A stretch of 64,000 bases of DNA, from NCBI GenBank assembly GCA_965237575.1, contig CBDEGI010000002.1:434001-498000 (forward strand), in the 5' to 3' direction. The position numbers and the translations under genes are program-made. Below, in pieces: positions 10,497-19,725 of this stretch. Below the pieces are notes generated by a model. That model did not search any database, was not told the DNA's origin, and saw only the letters and a list, made by a program, of their open reading frames with translations. The DNA is from JAKZVK01 sp965237575. Lineage in GTDB: Bacteria > Acidobacteriota > Terriglobia > Bryobacterales > UBA6623. Position 1 is the first letter of the stretch. Each line of letters opens with the position of its first letter.

Positions 10497-11699
10497 TCAG
10501 CCACGAACCAGCCCTGTCACCAGTCGCACGATGTCGGGGCGGGGGACCGACGCCAGCGAGACTTCACCCATGTTGGCCGACAGTAGCCAGCGAAACAGTT
10601 CCGGTTGTCTGCCGAGACCCTCGATCGCCCGGCCAGCAAGCCTCGGATGCCGGCTGAGGAACAGAACGAGACGGGTGATCAGATGGTGCTGGCGGACCAT
10701 CGCGGAAATGCGCCGGGAATAGCCGTCGAGGTCCCGTACCGTCGGCGCCCCATTGGACGCCCGCAGCCAAGGACCGATCGTATCGTAGAGGGCCTCGACC
10801 TGCGCGACGGCCAGGCTGATGCCTTCTCCGGTTATCGCGTCGAGATAGCCGGAGGCGTCGCCGACCAGCGCGACTCCATCGGACACGGGCGCCCGTGCAA
10901 CCTGATGCAGCGGCCCGATGGCTCGGGCGGCGGCGGAAGGCTCGGCTCCATCGATCGACGCTCGCAACCGCGGGAATCGTGTGAGCATCGACTCGATCAA
11001 ACCTCGGCCGCCGCGCATGTTGCTCCCCTCCTTGGTCCCCTCCGGCGCCCACAGAAACGCAACGCCGACTTCATCCGGGCCGCACGGCGTTACGTACGCT
11101 TCCACACCGCCCGCCCAATGGACCTCCACAAACTCCGACCAGGGACTGCGGCGAAAGTGTTGCTGCACCGCAAACCGCCACCTTCGATGCGACGCGCCCT
11201 GAAGCCCCGCCCACCGGCGGACCAGCGAGTTGATGCCGTCGGCGCCAATAACCAGGCGCGCCATCGTTTCCTGGCCGTCGAGCCAAGCTCGCGTCCCGCC
11301 CGGCCCGCGCGTCCCCAGCGTCACTCGCGTCCGCGGCCGCACCTCGACGGCGTCGATTGTTGCCGCTCGTTCACAGAGAGCTCGCGAGAGCTCGGTTCGG
11401 CGGATGCCCAGTCCAGGCCCTTCGGCAAACCGAGCCGAAGCGCCGGCCCCCGTGGCCGACAGGTAATGGACGCCGACAAACGGCCACAGGTGCTCCCGCC
11501 GCAGGTACGCCGACACTCCGAGACGCTCCAGGTGCCGGAAGCCGGTCGGCATGACACCCTCCCCGCACGGCTTGTCCGCCGGCAGCGAGCCGCGCTCGCA
11601 GACCACTGTTCGCAACCCCGCTCGCCCGAAGGAGATTCCCGCGGCCAAGCCGGCGGGCCCACCGCCAACCACGAGAACATCGATCGCGCTCGTGCTCAT
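10497..11699 (-). CDS. FAD-dependent oxygenase/reductase (geranylgeranyl-reductase-like), SrsC-like
   Basis: A 400-residue flavoprotein of the PHBH/geranylgeranyl reductase superfamily. The dinucleotide fold VLVVGGGPAGLAAGISFGRA (GxGxxG at residues 12-17) is followed by acidic VVCERG, and the FAD-closing motif LVGDASGYLDAITGEGISLA lies near 275-294. KPCGEGVMPTG near 43-53 is typical of this group. The start overlaps the methyltransferase stop by 4 bases (ATGA), so it is the third gene of a tight operon after the type III PKS. By analogy with SrsC it may hydroxylate the PKS-derived phenol; a dehydrogenase role is also possible. Confidence 0.82.
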   Translation of the reverse strand: MSTSAIDVLVVGGGPAGLAAGISFGRAGLRTVVCERGSLPADKPCGEGVMPTGFRHLERLGVSAYLRREHLWPFVGVHYLSATGAGASARFAEGPGLGIRRTELSRALCERAATIDAVEVRPRTRVTLGTRGPGGTRAWLDGQETMARLVIGADGINSLVRRWAGLQGASHRRWRFAVQQHFRRSPWSEFVEVHWAGGVEAYVTPCGPDEVGVAFLWAPEGTKEGSNMRGGRGLIESMLTRFPRLRASIDGAEPSAAARAIGPLHQVARAPVSDGVALVGDASGYLDAITGEGISLAVAQVEALYDTIGPWLRASNGAPTVRDLDGYSRRISAMVRQHHLITRLVLFLSRHPRLAGRAIEGLGRQPELFRWLLSANMGEVSLASVPRPDIVRLVTGLVRG

Positions 11700-12274
11700 G
11701 TCCGCCCTGGCCTACCGGGGATCAGCCGATGTCGTCGTCCAAAACGCCGATCGTAGTCGTTGTCGAGCTGCAACGCTCGCTCCTCGGTCCGAATCCGCAC
11801 CACCAGCAAAGCGGCGTTTGCGATGGAGAACCCCAGCGCCGTGAGAACCGCGCCGTGCAACAACGGCACGGCGGCGATCTCGAGGATCACTCCGAGATAG
11901 TTGGGGTGGCGCAGGTAGCGAAAGACGCCGCCGTCGACCACCGGAGCACCAGGTACAGTGAATACGCGGACGCTCCACCGCCAGCCGAGCTGTCGCATCG
12001 CGGTGTAGCGCAGGAGCTGGCCACTGACCACGCCGATCGCCGCGAGCACTGAGATGGCAGGGATTAGGGGCCGCTCCAGCAGAAACACCTCGGCCACCAT
12101 GCTTGCGAACCACGCGCCGTGGAGCAGCTTCATCGCGACCAAGTGCCCTGCGCCGTGCTCCCGGCCTCCTGCCGCAATGATCTTCGTTTCGTTGCGCCGG
12201 CTCCGCCTCAACTCGAACAGCCGCTGGATGATGAGCAGAACGACTGCTCCGACGAAGAGCCAGCGAGTCACCAT
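11696..12274 (-). CDS. ICMT-like membrane methyltransferase, SrsB-like
   Basis: A 192-residue integral membrane protein of the isoprenylcysteine carboxyl methyltransferase (PEMT/ICMT) superfamily. About five hydrophobic helices are seen, with the SAM-binding signature FRYLRHPNYLGVILE (about residues 118-132) and the C-terminal RIRTEERAL. Its start overlaps the PKS stop by 7 bases and its stop overlaps the next start by 4 bases, so translation is likely coupled. In Streptomyces griseus SrsB, in the same position, O-methylates alkylresorcinols. The same role is inferred here. Confidence 0.85.
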   Translation of the reverse strand: MVTRWLFVGAVVLLIIQRLFELRRSRRNETKIIAAGGREHGAGHLVAMKLLHGAWFASMVAEVFLLERPLIPAISVLAAIGVVSGQLLRYTAMRQLGWRWSVRVFTVPGAPVVDGGVFRYLRHPNYLGVILEIAAVPLLHGAVLTALGFSIANAALLVVRIRTEERALQLDNDYDRRFGRRHRLIPGRPGRT

Positions 12275-13323
12275 CGCAGCAGCAACAGCTCGGCGCAGAA
12301 ACCCGGCCCCATCGAGAACATCACGCCCCAGCGGCCGGGCTCGGGCTCGAGCGCCAGGGTCTGACCCAGGATCAGCAGCACCGACGCCGAGGAGAGATTG
12401 CCCACCTGCGCGAGGCTTTCGCGGCTAAAGCGGAGCGCCTCGGGCTCGAGATCGAGCGCCTGCTCGATGGCGTCGAGCACCTTCGGACCACCGGGGTGAG
12501 CGATCCAGTGGGAGATGTCGCTCACCGCCAGCTCGTGCGCGGCGAGGAAGTCGTCAACCGCCGGCCGCAACCGCTCCTCGGTCAGCGTCGGAACGCCGGC
12601 GCTAAGCAGGATTTTGAAACCGCTGTCGGTCACGTCCCAGCCCATGATCTTTTCGGTGTCGGGAAAAAAGATCGACTGCGTCGCCACGACCCGCGGACCC
12701 CGTCCAGCCAGCGGGTGCTCGTCGCCGACGACCAACACGGCCGCCGCGCCGTCGCCGAATAGCGACGCCGATACGAGGTTGGGCACTGAGAGGTCGTCAA
12801 GCTGGATCGTGAGCGAGCACAGCTCGACCGACAACAGGACGGCCGCGTCTCCCGGCCGCCCTGCCAGCGCGTCGGCCAATCGCGCCACACCGGCGCTGCC
12901 CGCGACGCAGCCGAGTCCGAAGAACGGCAGCCGCCTGCAGTCCGAACGAAACGCGATCCGATTCATTAGACGAGCGTCGATCGACGGCACCGACAGACCG
13001 GTCACCGTGGTGAAGGCGAGCTCATCGATCCTCTCCGGTGGGAGATCGGCCCGTTCGAGCAACGATCGCACGGCTTGCTCTCCGAGCGACAACGCCACCC
13101 GCAGCCAGGCCTCGTTGCGGGCGCCGAATCCGCGCCGCGCGACGTACTCGGCAGGGGGAATCGCAATATACCGTCCCGCCACCTCGACGGCGCGATGAAA
13201 GCGGTCGAGCAGCTCCAATCGCTCGGACGAGTCGGCCCACGTCTCCCGCAACAACGCCGCGAGCTCGTCCTGTGTGAAGTAGTGCGGAGGGAACGCAGAC
13301 GATGTTTCAACGATGGTTGCCAC
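12268..13323 (-). CDS. Type III polyketide synthase (chalcone/alkylresorcinol synthase family)
   Basis: Homodimeric ketosynthase of 351 residues that would extend an acyl-CoA starter with malonyl-CoA and cyclise the chain. The catalytic triad is visible: Cys139 in FFGLGCVAGSAG, His276 in HWIAHPGGPKVLD and Asn309 in VGNLSSASVL. The GFGARNEAW segment and the C-terminal SMGPGFCAE loop also fit the family. It is the first gene of a three-gene overlapping operon with a methyltransferase and a flavoprotein, the order of srsABC. The starter unit and ring type (resorcinol or pyrone) cannot be read from sequence. Start ATG 13323 is supported by alignment of the N-terminus. Confidence 0.92.
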   Translation of the reverse strand: MATIVETSSAFPPHYFTQDELAALLRETWADSSERLELLDRFHRAVEVAGRYIAIPPAEYVARRGFGARNEAWLRVALSLGEQAVRSLLERADLPPERIDELAFTTVTGLSVPSIDARLMNRIAFRSDCRRLPFFGLGCVAGSAGVARLADALAGRPGDAAVLLSVELCSLTIQLDDLSVPNLVSASLFGDGAAAVLVVGDEHPLAGRGPRVVATQSIFFPDTEKIMGWDVTDSGFKILLSAGVPTLTEERLRPAVDDFLAAHELAVSDISHWIAHPGGPKVLDAIEQALDLEPEALRFSRESLAQVGNLSSASVLLILGQTLALEPEPGRWGVMFSMGPGFCAELLLLRW

Positions 13324-13563
13324 GGTGCCTTTTCGCGGGCCGAGCCGAATCCGCGCTTCCCGCTGGAATTCGGCCAGCGAGCGGGGCCGGCGGCGCCAAT
13401 CTCGCGACCTGACGCGCGCCCGGCTGGTAAGTCTAACACCAATGGGTAGGGCCTGATCCTGGCAGCGAGACAGTGAACCTACCGGGACATAGGTAACTGT
13501 AGGGGCGGGTCCCTGCGCCCGCCCGCCTGCTCGTTTTCCACAAGTCTTCTCCGCGACAGTCCA

Positions 13564-14562
13564 CTAGTGGTTCGGACGGCCGACCGGGGTGTTCGGCGTA
13601 AACGTCTTCACACGATTCTTCACCGCTGTTACTTGACGGAGATAGTCATAGATGGCTCCGAGATCGTCTTCGCGCATGCCGGCGTACATGCTCCACGGCA
13701 TGATCGTGTTCATCTGCCCCGGGCCGACAGGTGCATCGCGGGCCTCGGGGCTCGCATACAACTTGAAGCGGCCGACGAAAGCGCCCTTGCTCCAAGTCCC
13801 GATGCCGGTTTCGGGGTCGGGCGTAATGTTGGCCGCCACCACTCTGCCCTGCGGGAGCGTGAATCCGACGCCGCCGGCCAGGGAGAGCTTGTGTTTGGGC
13901 TGGCCGGTTGAGCCGCGAGGGGTATGACACTCCGCGCAGCCGGCGAGGGTGGTCAAGTATCGCCCGTACTCGACGGTATCCCGCTTGTCGATCGTGGCTG
14001 CCAAACGCACCGTGCCTTTGGTGAAGGAGCGAATGAAGAGCCGCACGAAGGGGTTGAGCCGCCTCGGCGGAACGCGATGCTCGATGGGCTTCAACGTGCG
14101 CAAGAAGCTGAGAATCGCCGCCGCGTCGTCGCGCGTCAGATGCCGGTAGCTGCGGTAGGGCATGAGGGGGAAAAGGACCCTGCCATCTTGGCTCACGCCA
14201 ACCGTGATGGCTCTGAGGATCTCGTCTTCGGTCCAGTACGCGATACCGGCAGGAGTGATGTTCGAGCCATAGACGACACCACCCCGGACACCATGCCTGG
14301 CGTCGAAGGTCTCACCCCCCTGTCCTTCGGTTCCCGGTACGATCGGGGCCGAGAATCTGCTCCAGTCGCGTTGTGAATGGCAGTCCAAGCAGACCGCCAC
14401 ATGCTCGACCAGATACTTGCCACGCGCGAGACGCTCGGTTGTGGCTCGGAGCGCTTCCACCGGCACGGGTTCCAGATGGCCCAGGCGGAGCAGGCAGCCG
14501 CTGCCGAGGCATACTAGAAGGGAAAGCAGGATTACTGACGCCCTATGACTCTTCGTTCGCAT
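13564..14562 (-). CDS. Dihaem c-type cytochrome lipoprotein
   Basis: A 332-residue exported protein with a lipoprotein signal (LSLLVCLGSGC, lipobox Cys near residue 22) and two CxxCH haem sites, CLDCH and CAECH, one in each of two similar cytochrome c domains. YGSNITP and VAANITPDPETGIG are the paired loops found in dihaem subunits of alcohol/aldehyde and gluconate-type dehydrogenases. It therefore probably passes electrons from a periplasmic dehydrogenase to the respiratory chain. ATG 14562 is chosen since it begins the signal peptide; the longer frame to 14742 is unlikely. It is transcribed away from the gene at 14661. Confidence 0.85.
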   Translation of the reverse strand: MRTKSHRASVILLSLLVCLGSGCLLRLGHLEPVPVEALRATTERLARGKYLVEHVAVCLDCHSQRDWSRFSAPIVPGTEGQGGETFDARHGVRGGVVYGSNITPAGIAYWTEDEILRAITVGVSQDGRVLFPLMPYRSYRHLTRDDAAAILSFLRTLKPIEHRVPPRRLNPFVRLFIRSFTKGTVRLAATIDKRDTVEYGRYLTTLAGCAECHTPRGSTGQPKHKLSLAGGVGFTLPQGRVVAANITPDPETGIGTWSKGAFVGRFKLYASPEARDAPVGPGQMNTIMPWSMYAGMREDDLGAIYDYLRQVTAVKNRVKTFTPNTPVGRPNH

Positions 14563-14660
14563 GTCCGGGTCTTGACGACGCACGCTTTGATACAGCACCA
14601 AGGGGCGCGCGGGCCTGATGCGGCGTTGGGGGTCAACGGCCCTCACGCTACTACAGCAAA

Positions 14661-15371
14661 ATGACACGACTAGCGCGCGGTGGGTTGCTCCTATGGCTGT
14701 CGCTGGCGCTGGCCGCCCAGACCGCACCCGTGGAGCGCGCAAGCGTGTTCGCCCGTGAGGGTGACGCCACCCAGCCGCTGTTCACTTTCGAACGTACCAT
14801 GGCGACCACGAATGGTCAGAACGTGGCCAACGTTCGGTTTCGTGACCGAGCCGGTGACGTTGCCGTCACGGAACGCGTGACGTATGTGGGTCCGTCGGTC
14901 GTGCGACACGAGTTGGTGCAGCATCAGATCGACGAGCGGTACGTGATGACGGTGTCGGGTGACGGCGCGGTGTTCGAGATCGAGCGGAACGGGGAGACGT
15001 CGCGTACGCGGCACGACTGGACGCCGGATACACTCACCGTCGATCAGATCCGGCCCCACGTCACAGCTCATTGGAATCAACTCATGCGCGGCGAGGAGAT
15101 CTCATTCCGGCTGGTGGCCCTCAGCCGCGCCCGCATCGTGAGTTTCACGCTGAAACGCCACCAAGCGACCGAGCGAGGCGGCCGGCCGGCCGTAGTCATC
15201 CGCATGCGGGCCGGCAGTTTCTTGGTTCGATGGTTCGCACCGGAAATCGACATGGTCTTCGCGGATGAGGGACGGACGCTACTCGAAAGCCGGGGGCCTC
15301 TCCCAGTCAAGATCAAGCTGGGCAACGGATGGGTCGACCTCGACGGACGCATGGTGTGGGACGGCGGCTAA
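14661..15371 (+). CDS. Exported hypothetical protein
   Basis: A 236-residue protein with a clear signal peptide (GLLLWLSLALAAQTA). I do not recognise the family. The body is beta-rich (ERTMATTNGQNVANVRFRD, RYVMTVSGDGAVFEI, GGRPAVVIRMRAG), with a helical middle (DQIRPHVTAHWNQLMRGEE). The pattern of strands is reminiscent of periplasmic lipid- or outer-membrane-associated proteins, but that is speculation. It is divergent from the dihaem lipoprotein (98 bases between starts) and convergent with the ketoacyl synthase. Confidence 0.7.
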   Translation: MTRLARGGLLLWLSLALAAQTAPVERASVFAREGDATQPLFTFERTMATTNGQNVANVRFRDRAGDVAVTERVTYVGPSVVRHELVQHQIDERYVMTVSGDGAVFEIERNGETSRTRHDWTPDTLTVDQIRPHVTAHWNQLMRGEEISFRLVALSRARIVSFTLKRHQATERGGRPAVVIRMRAGSFLVRWFAPEIDMVFADEGRTLLESRGPLPVKIKLGNGWVDLDGRMVWDGG

Positions 15372-15422
15372 CCGAGTGAGACCGTTCCCCTCCTGGCGCC
15401 CGCGTACTCTGGGGCAAGGGCT

Positions 15423-16637
15423 CTAGGGCAAGGGTTTGCGAAGTGCCAAGACGGCATTGAGCCCGCCGAAGGCAAACGAATTCGAGAGCGCGGCGCTCAC
15501 CTCCATCGGCCGCGACACGTTGGGGACGCAGTCGAGGTTGCAGCGGGGATCGGGTTCCTGAAAGTTGGCGGTGGGCGGGACTCGACTGTGGCGCATGGCC
15601 AGCAGCGTGGCAGCCAACTCCAGCGCCCCCGACGCCCCGAGCGCGTGCCCGTGCATCGATTTTGTCGACGAGACCGCGAGTTGCTCGGCGTGGCGCCCGA
15701 ACACCCGGTGAATGGCCTCTGACTCGGTAACATCGTTGCTCGGCGTTCCCGTTCCGTGGGCGTTTATGTAGCAAACCCGGGACGGCGGCAATTCCCCGTC
15801 CTTCAGTGCGGCCTGCATGGCCGCTGCCGCTCCCGCCGCCGAAGGTTGAACCATATGATCCGCGTCCGCGGACATGCCAAAGCCGGCCAGTTCAGCATAG
15901 ATCTCCGCGCCCCGGCTTCGGGCATCCTTGAGGCGCTCAAGAACAACCACCCCGGCCCCCTCGCCTAGGACCATACCGCGGCGGTTGAGGCTAAAAGGCC
16001 GGCACGTGTCCGGAGCCAGCACTCGAAGCGACTCCCACGCTTTCATCATCCCTACCGTGAAACTCGCCTCACTCCCACCGGCGAGCGCGGCACGAACCAT
16101 CCCGTGACGCACCATCCAAAAGGCCTGGCCGATCGCATGGCTCGCCGAAGCACAGGCGCTTGACACGGCGAACGCAGGCCCGCGGATACCAAGATCGATG
16201 GTCACCTGGCTCACCGCGGAACTCACCATAACCCGGGGGATGACCGTGGGGTGGACGCGCGGCTCGCGGTTGCCATAGAGGCGGAAGAAGGCCTCGTCGT
16301 CGCTCGTCTTCCCGCCTGCCCCACTTCCCAGGACGACCGCCGTCTCCGAGGCGCGCGAGCCCGCGAGATTCAGTCCGGCATCCTGGACGGCTTCGCGGGC
16401 AGCCATTACTGCGAACTGGGCAAAGCGGTCCAACAGGGTGAGTTGCTTCGGCTCGAAGTAACGAGCCGGATCGTAATCACGGACCTCGGCTCCGATCCGA
16501 ACGTTCAACGACTCGGTCGGCAACGTCTTGAGCGGACCAATCGCCGAACGGCCGGCGATAAGAGCGGCCCAGAACGAGGCCGCGTCAAGCCCCAAGGCCG
16601 ACACACACCCGAGGCCGGTGATCGCGACGCGATGCAT
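15423..16637 (-). CDS. Beta-ketoacyl-ACP synthase II (FabF-like)
   Basis: Condensing enzyme of 404 residues with the Cys-His-His triad: Cys162 in AVSSACASASHAIG, His294 in INAHGTGTPSND and His331 in MHGHALGASG. It decarboxylates malonyl-ACP and extends an acyl chain. ATG 16637 lies 4 bases after the stop of the acyl carrier gene, so the two form an operon. There is no fabD, fabG or fabZ nearby. A two-gene ACP-KAS set outside the main fab cluster often serves a specialised lipid or secondary metabolite. Whether it feeds the type III PKS 2 kb away is an open guess. A 12-residue upstream extension inside the ACP gene is rejected. Confidence 0.93.
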   Translation of the reverse strand: MHRVAITGLGCVSALGLDAASFWAALIAGRSAIGPLKTLPTESLNVRIGAEVRDYDPARYFEPKQLTLLDRFAQFAVMAAREAVQDAGLNLAGSRASETAVVLGSGAGGKTSDDEAFFRLYGNREPRVHPTVIPRVMVSSAVSQVTIDLGIRGPAFAVSSACASASHAIGQAFWMVRHGMVRAALAGGSEASFTVGMMKAWESLRVLAPDTCRPFSLNRRGMVLGEGAGVVVLERLKDARSRGAEIYAELAGFGMSADADHMVQPSAAGAAAAMQAALKDGELPPSRVCYINAHGTGTPSNDVTESEAIHRVFGRHAEQLAVSSTKSMHGHALGASGALELAATLLAMRHSRVPPTANFQEPDPRCNLDCVPNVSRPMEVSAALSNSFAFGGLNAVLALRKPLP

Positions 16638-16641
16638 CGGG

Positions 16642-16920
16642 TCACACAGGCTTGGGCACGCGCCCTTGCGCAAGGAGGCTCTCGATCCCTTGGATTGCCT
16701 GTGCTACGCCGCGCAGCCCCTGCGCTTGTTCATCAGGAATGTGGACTTCAAACTCGGTTTCAAGGGCAAACAGGATATTGATGCCGTCGAACGAATCGAT
16801 TCCCAGTTCGTCGAATGTTGAGGAGGGTGTGATGTTGCCCAGCTCGATCTTCTGAGTGTCGGCGATCACGCGAAGAACGCGGCTTTCAATCTGCTCGCTG
16901 GCATGAGACTCGGCGACCAT
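16642..16920 (-). CDS. Acyl carrier protein
   Basis: A 92-residue acidic helical carrier protein. The 4'-phosphopantetheine site is Ser43 in ELGIDSFDGINILFALE, close to the DSL(D/E) consensus but with Phe in place of Leu after the serine. The N-terminus ESRVLRVIADTQKIE and the C-terminal helix complete the four-helix fold. It is co-transcribed with the FabF-like synthase immediately downstream. The deviation from the canonical DSLD and the long C-terminus suggest a specialised ACP and not the housekeeping AcpP. Confidence 0.88.
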   Translation of the reverse strand: MVAESHASEQIESRVLRVIADTQKIELGNITPSSTFDELGIDSFDGINILFALETEFEVHIPDEQAQGLRGVAQAIQGIESLLAQGRVPKPV

Positions 16921-17146
16921 CGGACCATCTTAACTCAACGGAGCCGAAGGTCAACGTTATTCCGCGGAAGTATCGTTTTCAGCGGTCATGCCATTTTGTA
17001 GAATCAAGAACATACATGCTCTCAACACCGTGGTACGGTTGGGGGGCGCAGTGGCACAACGGTTGGCCCAACGTCATGCCAAGAACTACATCCAAGGGAC
17101 GTTGGTTTTGGACTTGATCGAGGCGACACCGAAGAGGGAGAGAAAC

Positions 17147-18748
17147 ATGACACGTACTACGTTATTCCTGCTGCTGATGCTGGCCGTGCCGGCCTATCCT
17201 CAAGCCGCTCAACAGGCCTCCTCCGGCGTCGAAGAACTCGACGAAACGCCCATCTTCAAGACCTCGGTGGTGTCGAAAACCGCGAAGGCCATCGACTACC
17301 AGTACCGCAGCGGCGCTACCAAGATCGACTTCGTCGGCACCTCGTTGATGCCGGGAGCGCGGGGCGAGGCCAAAGTCGAAAGCAAGAAGGGCTACATCGA
17401 GATCGAGGTCGAGTTCCAGGGCCTGAAGCCACCCACCCAGTTCGGCACGGAGTACCTCACCTATGTAATGTGGTCCATTTCCCCCGACGGGCGACCGAAC
17501 AATCTCGGGGAACTGGTGCTCAGCAAGACCGGACGGGCCAAGCTCAACGTCACCTCGGAACTGCAGGTGTTCGGACTCATCGTCACCGCCGAACCGTACT
17601 TTGCCGTGCGCGTACCCAGCGACCTGATCGTCATGGAGAACGAGATCCGCAAGGGCACGAAAGGCCGCATCTTCATCATCGATACGAAGTACGAGCTACT
17701 CCAGCGCGGCCAGTACGAACGCTTAGCCAACCCTCTTTCCTTGAGTGTCGATTTGAAGAGAGTGCCGCTCGAGGTCTACCAGGCGCGCAATGCTTTGGAG
17801 ATTGCGAAATCGATCGGCGCCGACAGCTACGCTTCCGACATCTTCCAGAAAGCGGAGGCCAGCATGGCGATGGCTGACCGCTTCGTCGGCAACAAACCCA
17901 GGCGCAAGCAGGTCATCCAACACGCTAGGCAGGCCGTACAGTTCGCGGAGGACGCTCGTGAACTCGCCGTCAGACGTCAAGAAGAAGAGGCGCTGGAGAG
18001 GGAACGCCGCGAGGCCGCGGAACGAGAGGAGGCGGCCCGAGCCCGGGCCGCTGACGCCGAGGCACGCCGTATCGCCGAAGAAGAAGCTCGGACCAGAGCG
18101 GAGGCCGAGAAGGCGGAGGCCGATCGCAACCGCTTATTGGCCGAGGTCGCCGCGGCGAGGGCGGCCGCAGAACAGGCACGAGCGGATGCCCAGCGAGCCC
18201 AAGCCGAGCTTCAGCGGGAGGCCGCCCGCCGCGCCGCCGAGCAAGCCCAGGAACAAGCCGCCAATGCCGAGCGCGGACGATGGCAAGCCGAACAAGAAAA
18301 GGCCGAGCTGCGCGCCAGGCTCTTGCAGCAGTTCAATCTGGTCCTCGAAACCAGGGACACCGACCGTGGCCTCGTCGTCAACATGTCAGACGTCTTGTTT
18401 GACACGGGACAGTACGCCCTGCGGCCAATCGCCCGCGAGAAACTCGCTCGCCTCGCCGGCATCGTCCTGGCCTACCCCGGGCTGCGCCTGCAGGCGGAAG
18501 GGCACACCGACACCACCGGCAGCGAGGAGTTCAACCAGCGGCTCTCCGAGCAGCGAGCCGAGGGAGTCCGCGAATACTTGGTGAGCCAAGGCTTGCTCGA
18601 ACACGCCGTCGCTTCTATGGGCTTGGGGTTCTCCGTACCGGTGGCCTCGAACGACACGCGTGAGGGCCGTCAACAGAACCGGCGCGTCGAAATCATCGTT
18701 TCCGGTGAAGTGATTGGAACCGCCGTGGGCGCCGCCGCGGCCCCGTAG
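17147..18748 (+). CDS. OmpA-family outer-membrane/peptidoglycan-binding protein with coiled coil
   Basis: A 533-residue exported protein. Signal peptide LFLLLMLAVPAYPQA is followed by a beta-rich domain (about 45-230) of unknown family, including IEIEVEFQGLKPPTQFGTE. A long Ala/Glu/Arg coiled coil (about 275-400, REEAARARAADAEARR) leads to a C-terminal OmpA domain (about 410-520) with LFDTGQYALRP, LRLQAEGHTDTTGSEE and QNRRVEI, which binds peptidoglycan. ATG 17147 has GAGGGAGAG just upstream; the frame open to 16988 is rejected. It probably links outer membrane and wall. The design (propeller-like head, coiled coil, OmpA) is common in Acidobacteriota. Confidence 0.87.
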   Translation: MTRTTLFLLLMLAVPAYPQAAQQASSGVEELDETPIFKTSVVSKTAKAIDYQYRSGATKIDFVGTSLMPGARGEAKVESKKGYIEIEVEFQGLKPPTQFGTEYLTYVMWSISPDGRPNNLGELVLSKTGRAKLNVTSELQVFGLIVTAEPYFAVRVPSDLIVMENEIRKGTKGRIFIIDTKYELLQRGQYERLANPLSLSVDLKRVPLEVYQARNALEIAKSIGADSYASDIFQKAEASMAMADRFVGNKPRRKQVIQHARQAVQFAEDARELAVRRQEEEALERERREAAEREEAARARAADAEARRIAEEEARTRAEAEKAEADRNRLLAEVAAARAAAEQARADAQRAQAELQREAARRAAEQAQEQAANAERGRWQAEQEKAELRARLLQQFNLVLETRDTDRGLVVNMSDVLFDTGQYALRPIAREKLARLAGIVLAYPGLRLQAEGHTDTTGSEEFNQRLSEQRAEGVREYLVSQGLLEHAVASMGLGFSVPVASNDTREGRQQNRRVEIIVSGEVIGTAVGAAAAP

Positions 18749-18773
18749 CCGCCGCAGCCCGTAGCGACAGCCT

Positions 18774-19550
18774 TCAGCGGCCTTGCCAACAGGGTGGACG
18801 CTTTTCGAGGAAAGCGGTCATACCTTCCTGCGCGTCCGCGGCGAGAGCGTTCATGCTCATGACCTCTTTGGCATAGGAATAGGCTTTGGGCTGGTCAAGG
18901 TCGATCTGAGCGTAGAAGGCCGCTTTGCCGAGACCGATGACCAGTTCGCTGGCCTGCGCGATTTCGCAGGCAAGTTCCCTCGTTGCGTTCGCCAACTCAT
19001 CCTTGGGGACGACACGGTTCACCAAGCCCCACTCACAGGCCGTTGGCGCGTCGATGGGCTTGCCGGTCAGTAGCATTTCGAGTGCGCGCTTGCGCCCGAT
19101 GGCTCTCGTGAGCGCCACCATGGGCGTGTTGCAGAACAGCCCAATGCGCACGCCGGGCGTGGCGAACGTTGACTGCTCCGATGCAATCGCGAGGTCACAC
19201 GAGGCTACCAACTGGCAACCCGCCGCGGTGGCAATACCGTCGACCTGGGCGATCACCGGCTGAGGAATGCGCTGGACGGTGGTCATCAGGTCCGTGCAGA
19301 CATCGAAGATGTGGCGGTACTCATTGATATCGCGCCCGACCATTTCCTTCAGGTCGTGACCCGCGGAGAAAACCGGACCTTCGCCGGCTAGAATGACGGC
19401 GGCAACCTCTTTGTTCGCCCCGATCTCGTTGAAGGTGTGGATCAGCTCCTGCATTAAGTCCATCGACAGGGCGTTGCGCTGCCGGGGACGGTTGAGCCGC
19501 AGCGTCGCGACGGGCGGAGCGATCTCGACCAGCAGATTCGCCTCGTTCAT
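18774..19550 (-). CDS. Enoyl-CoA hydratase/isomerase family protein
   Basis: Crotonase-fold protein of 258 residues. Oxyanion-hole segments are FSAGHDLKEM (about 61-70) and DGIATAAGCQLVASCD (about 103-118). FATPGVRIGLFCNTPM follows. The position of the usual second catalytic glutamate reads as a Cys/Asn region (GLFCNTP), as in ECHDC3-type proteins, so hydratase activity is uncertain. It is convergent with the OmpA gene (25 bases) and lies 175 bases downstream of thioredoxin on the same strand. Confidence 0.88.
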   Translation of the reverse strand: MNEANLLVEIAPPVATLRLNRPRQRNALSMDLMQELIHTFNEIGANKEVAAVILAGEGPVFSAGHDLKEMVGRDINEYRHIFDVCTDLMTTVQRIPQPVIAQVDGIATAAGCQLVASCDLAIASEQSTFATPGVRIGLFCNTPMVALTRAIGRKRALEMLLTGKPIDAPTACEWGLVNRVVPKDELANATRELACEIAQASELVIGLGKAAFYAQIDLDQPKAYSYAKEVMSMNALAADAQEGMTAFLEKRPPCWQGR

Positions 19551-19725
19551 AGTGCCATCAGGATATCACGCAGAGCTTGCGCGGCCTGGGTACGAGAGAC
19601 TCCCGGAGGGATCGTCCGGCAACTCAGCCACAAGTGCCTAAGGGCATCCCTCGCTAGGGCTGGGGATGTTGGTGTTTGAACCCGTCACCGGCGTGCCGGG
19701 TATGATCTCGACGGGTTAGGTAGTC

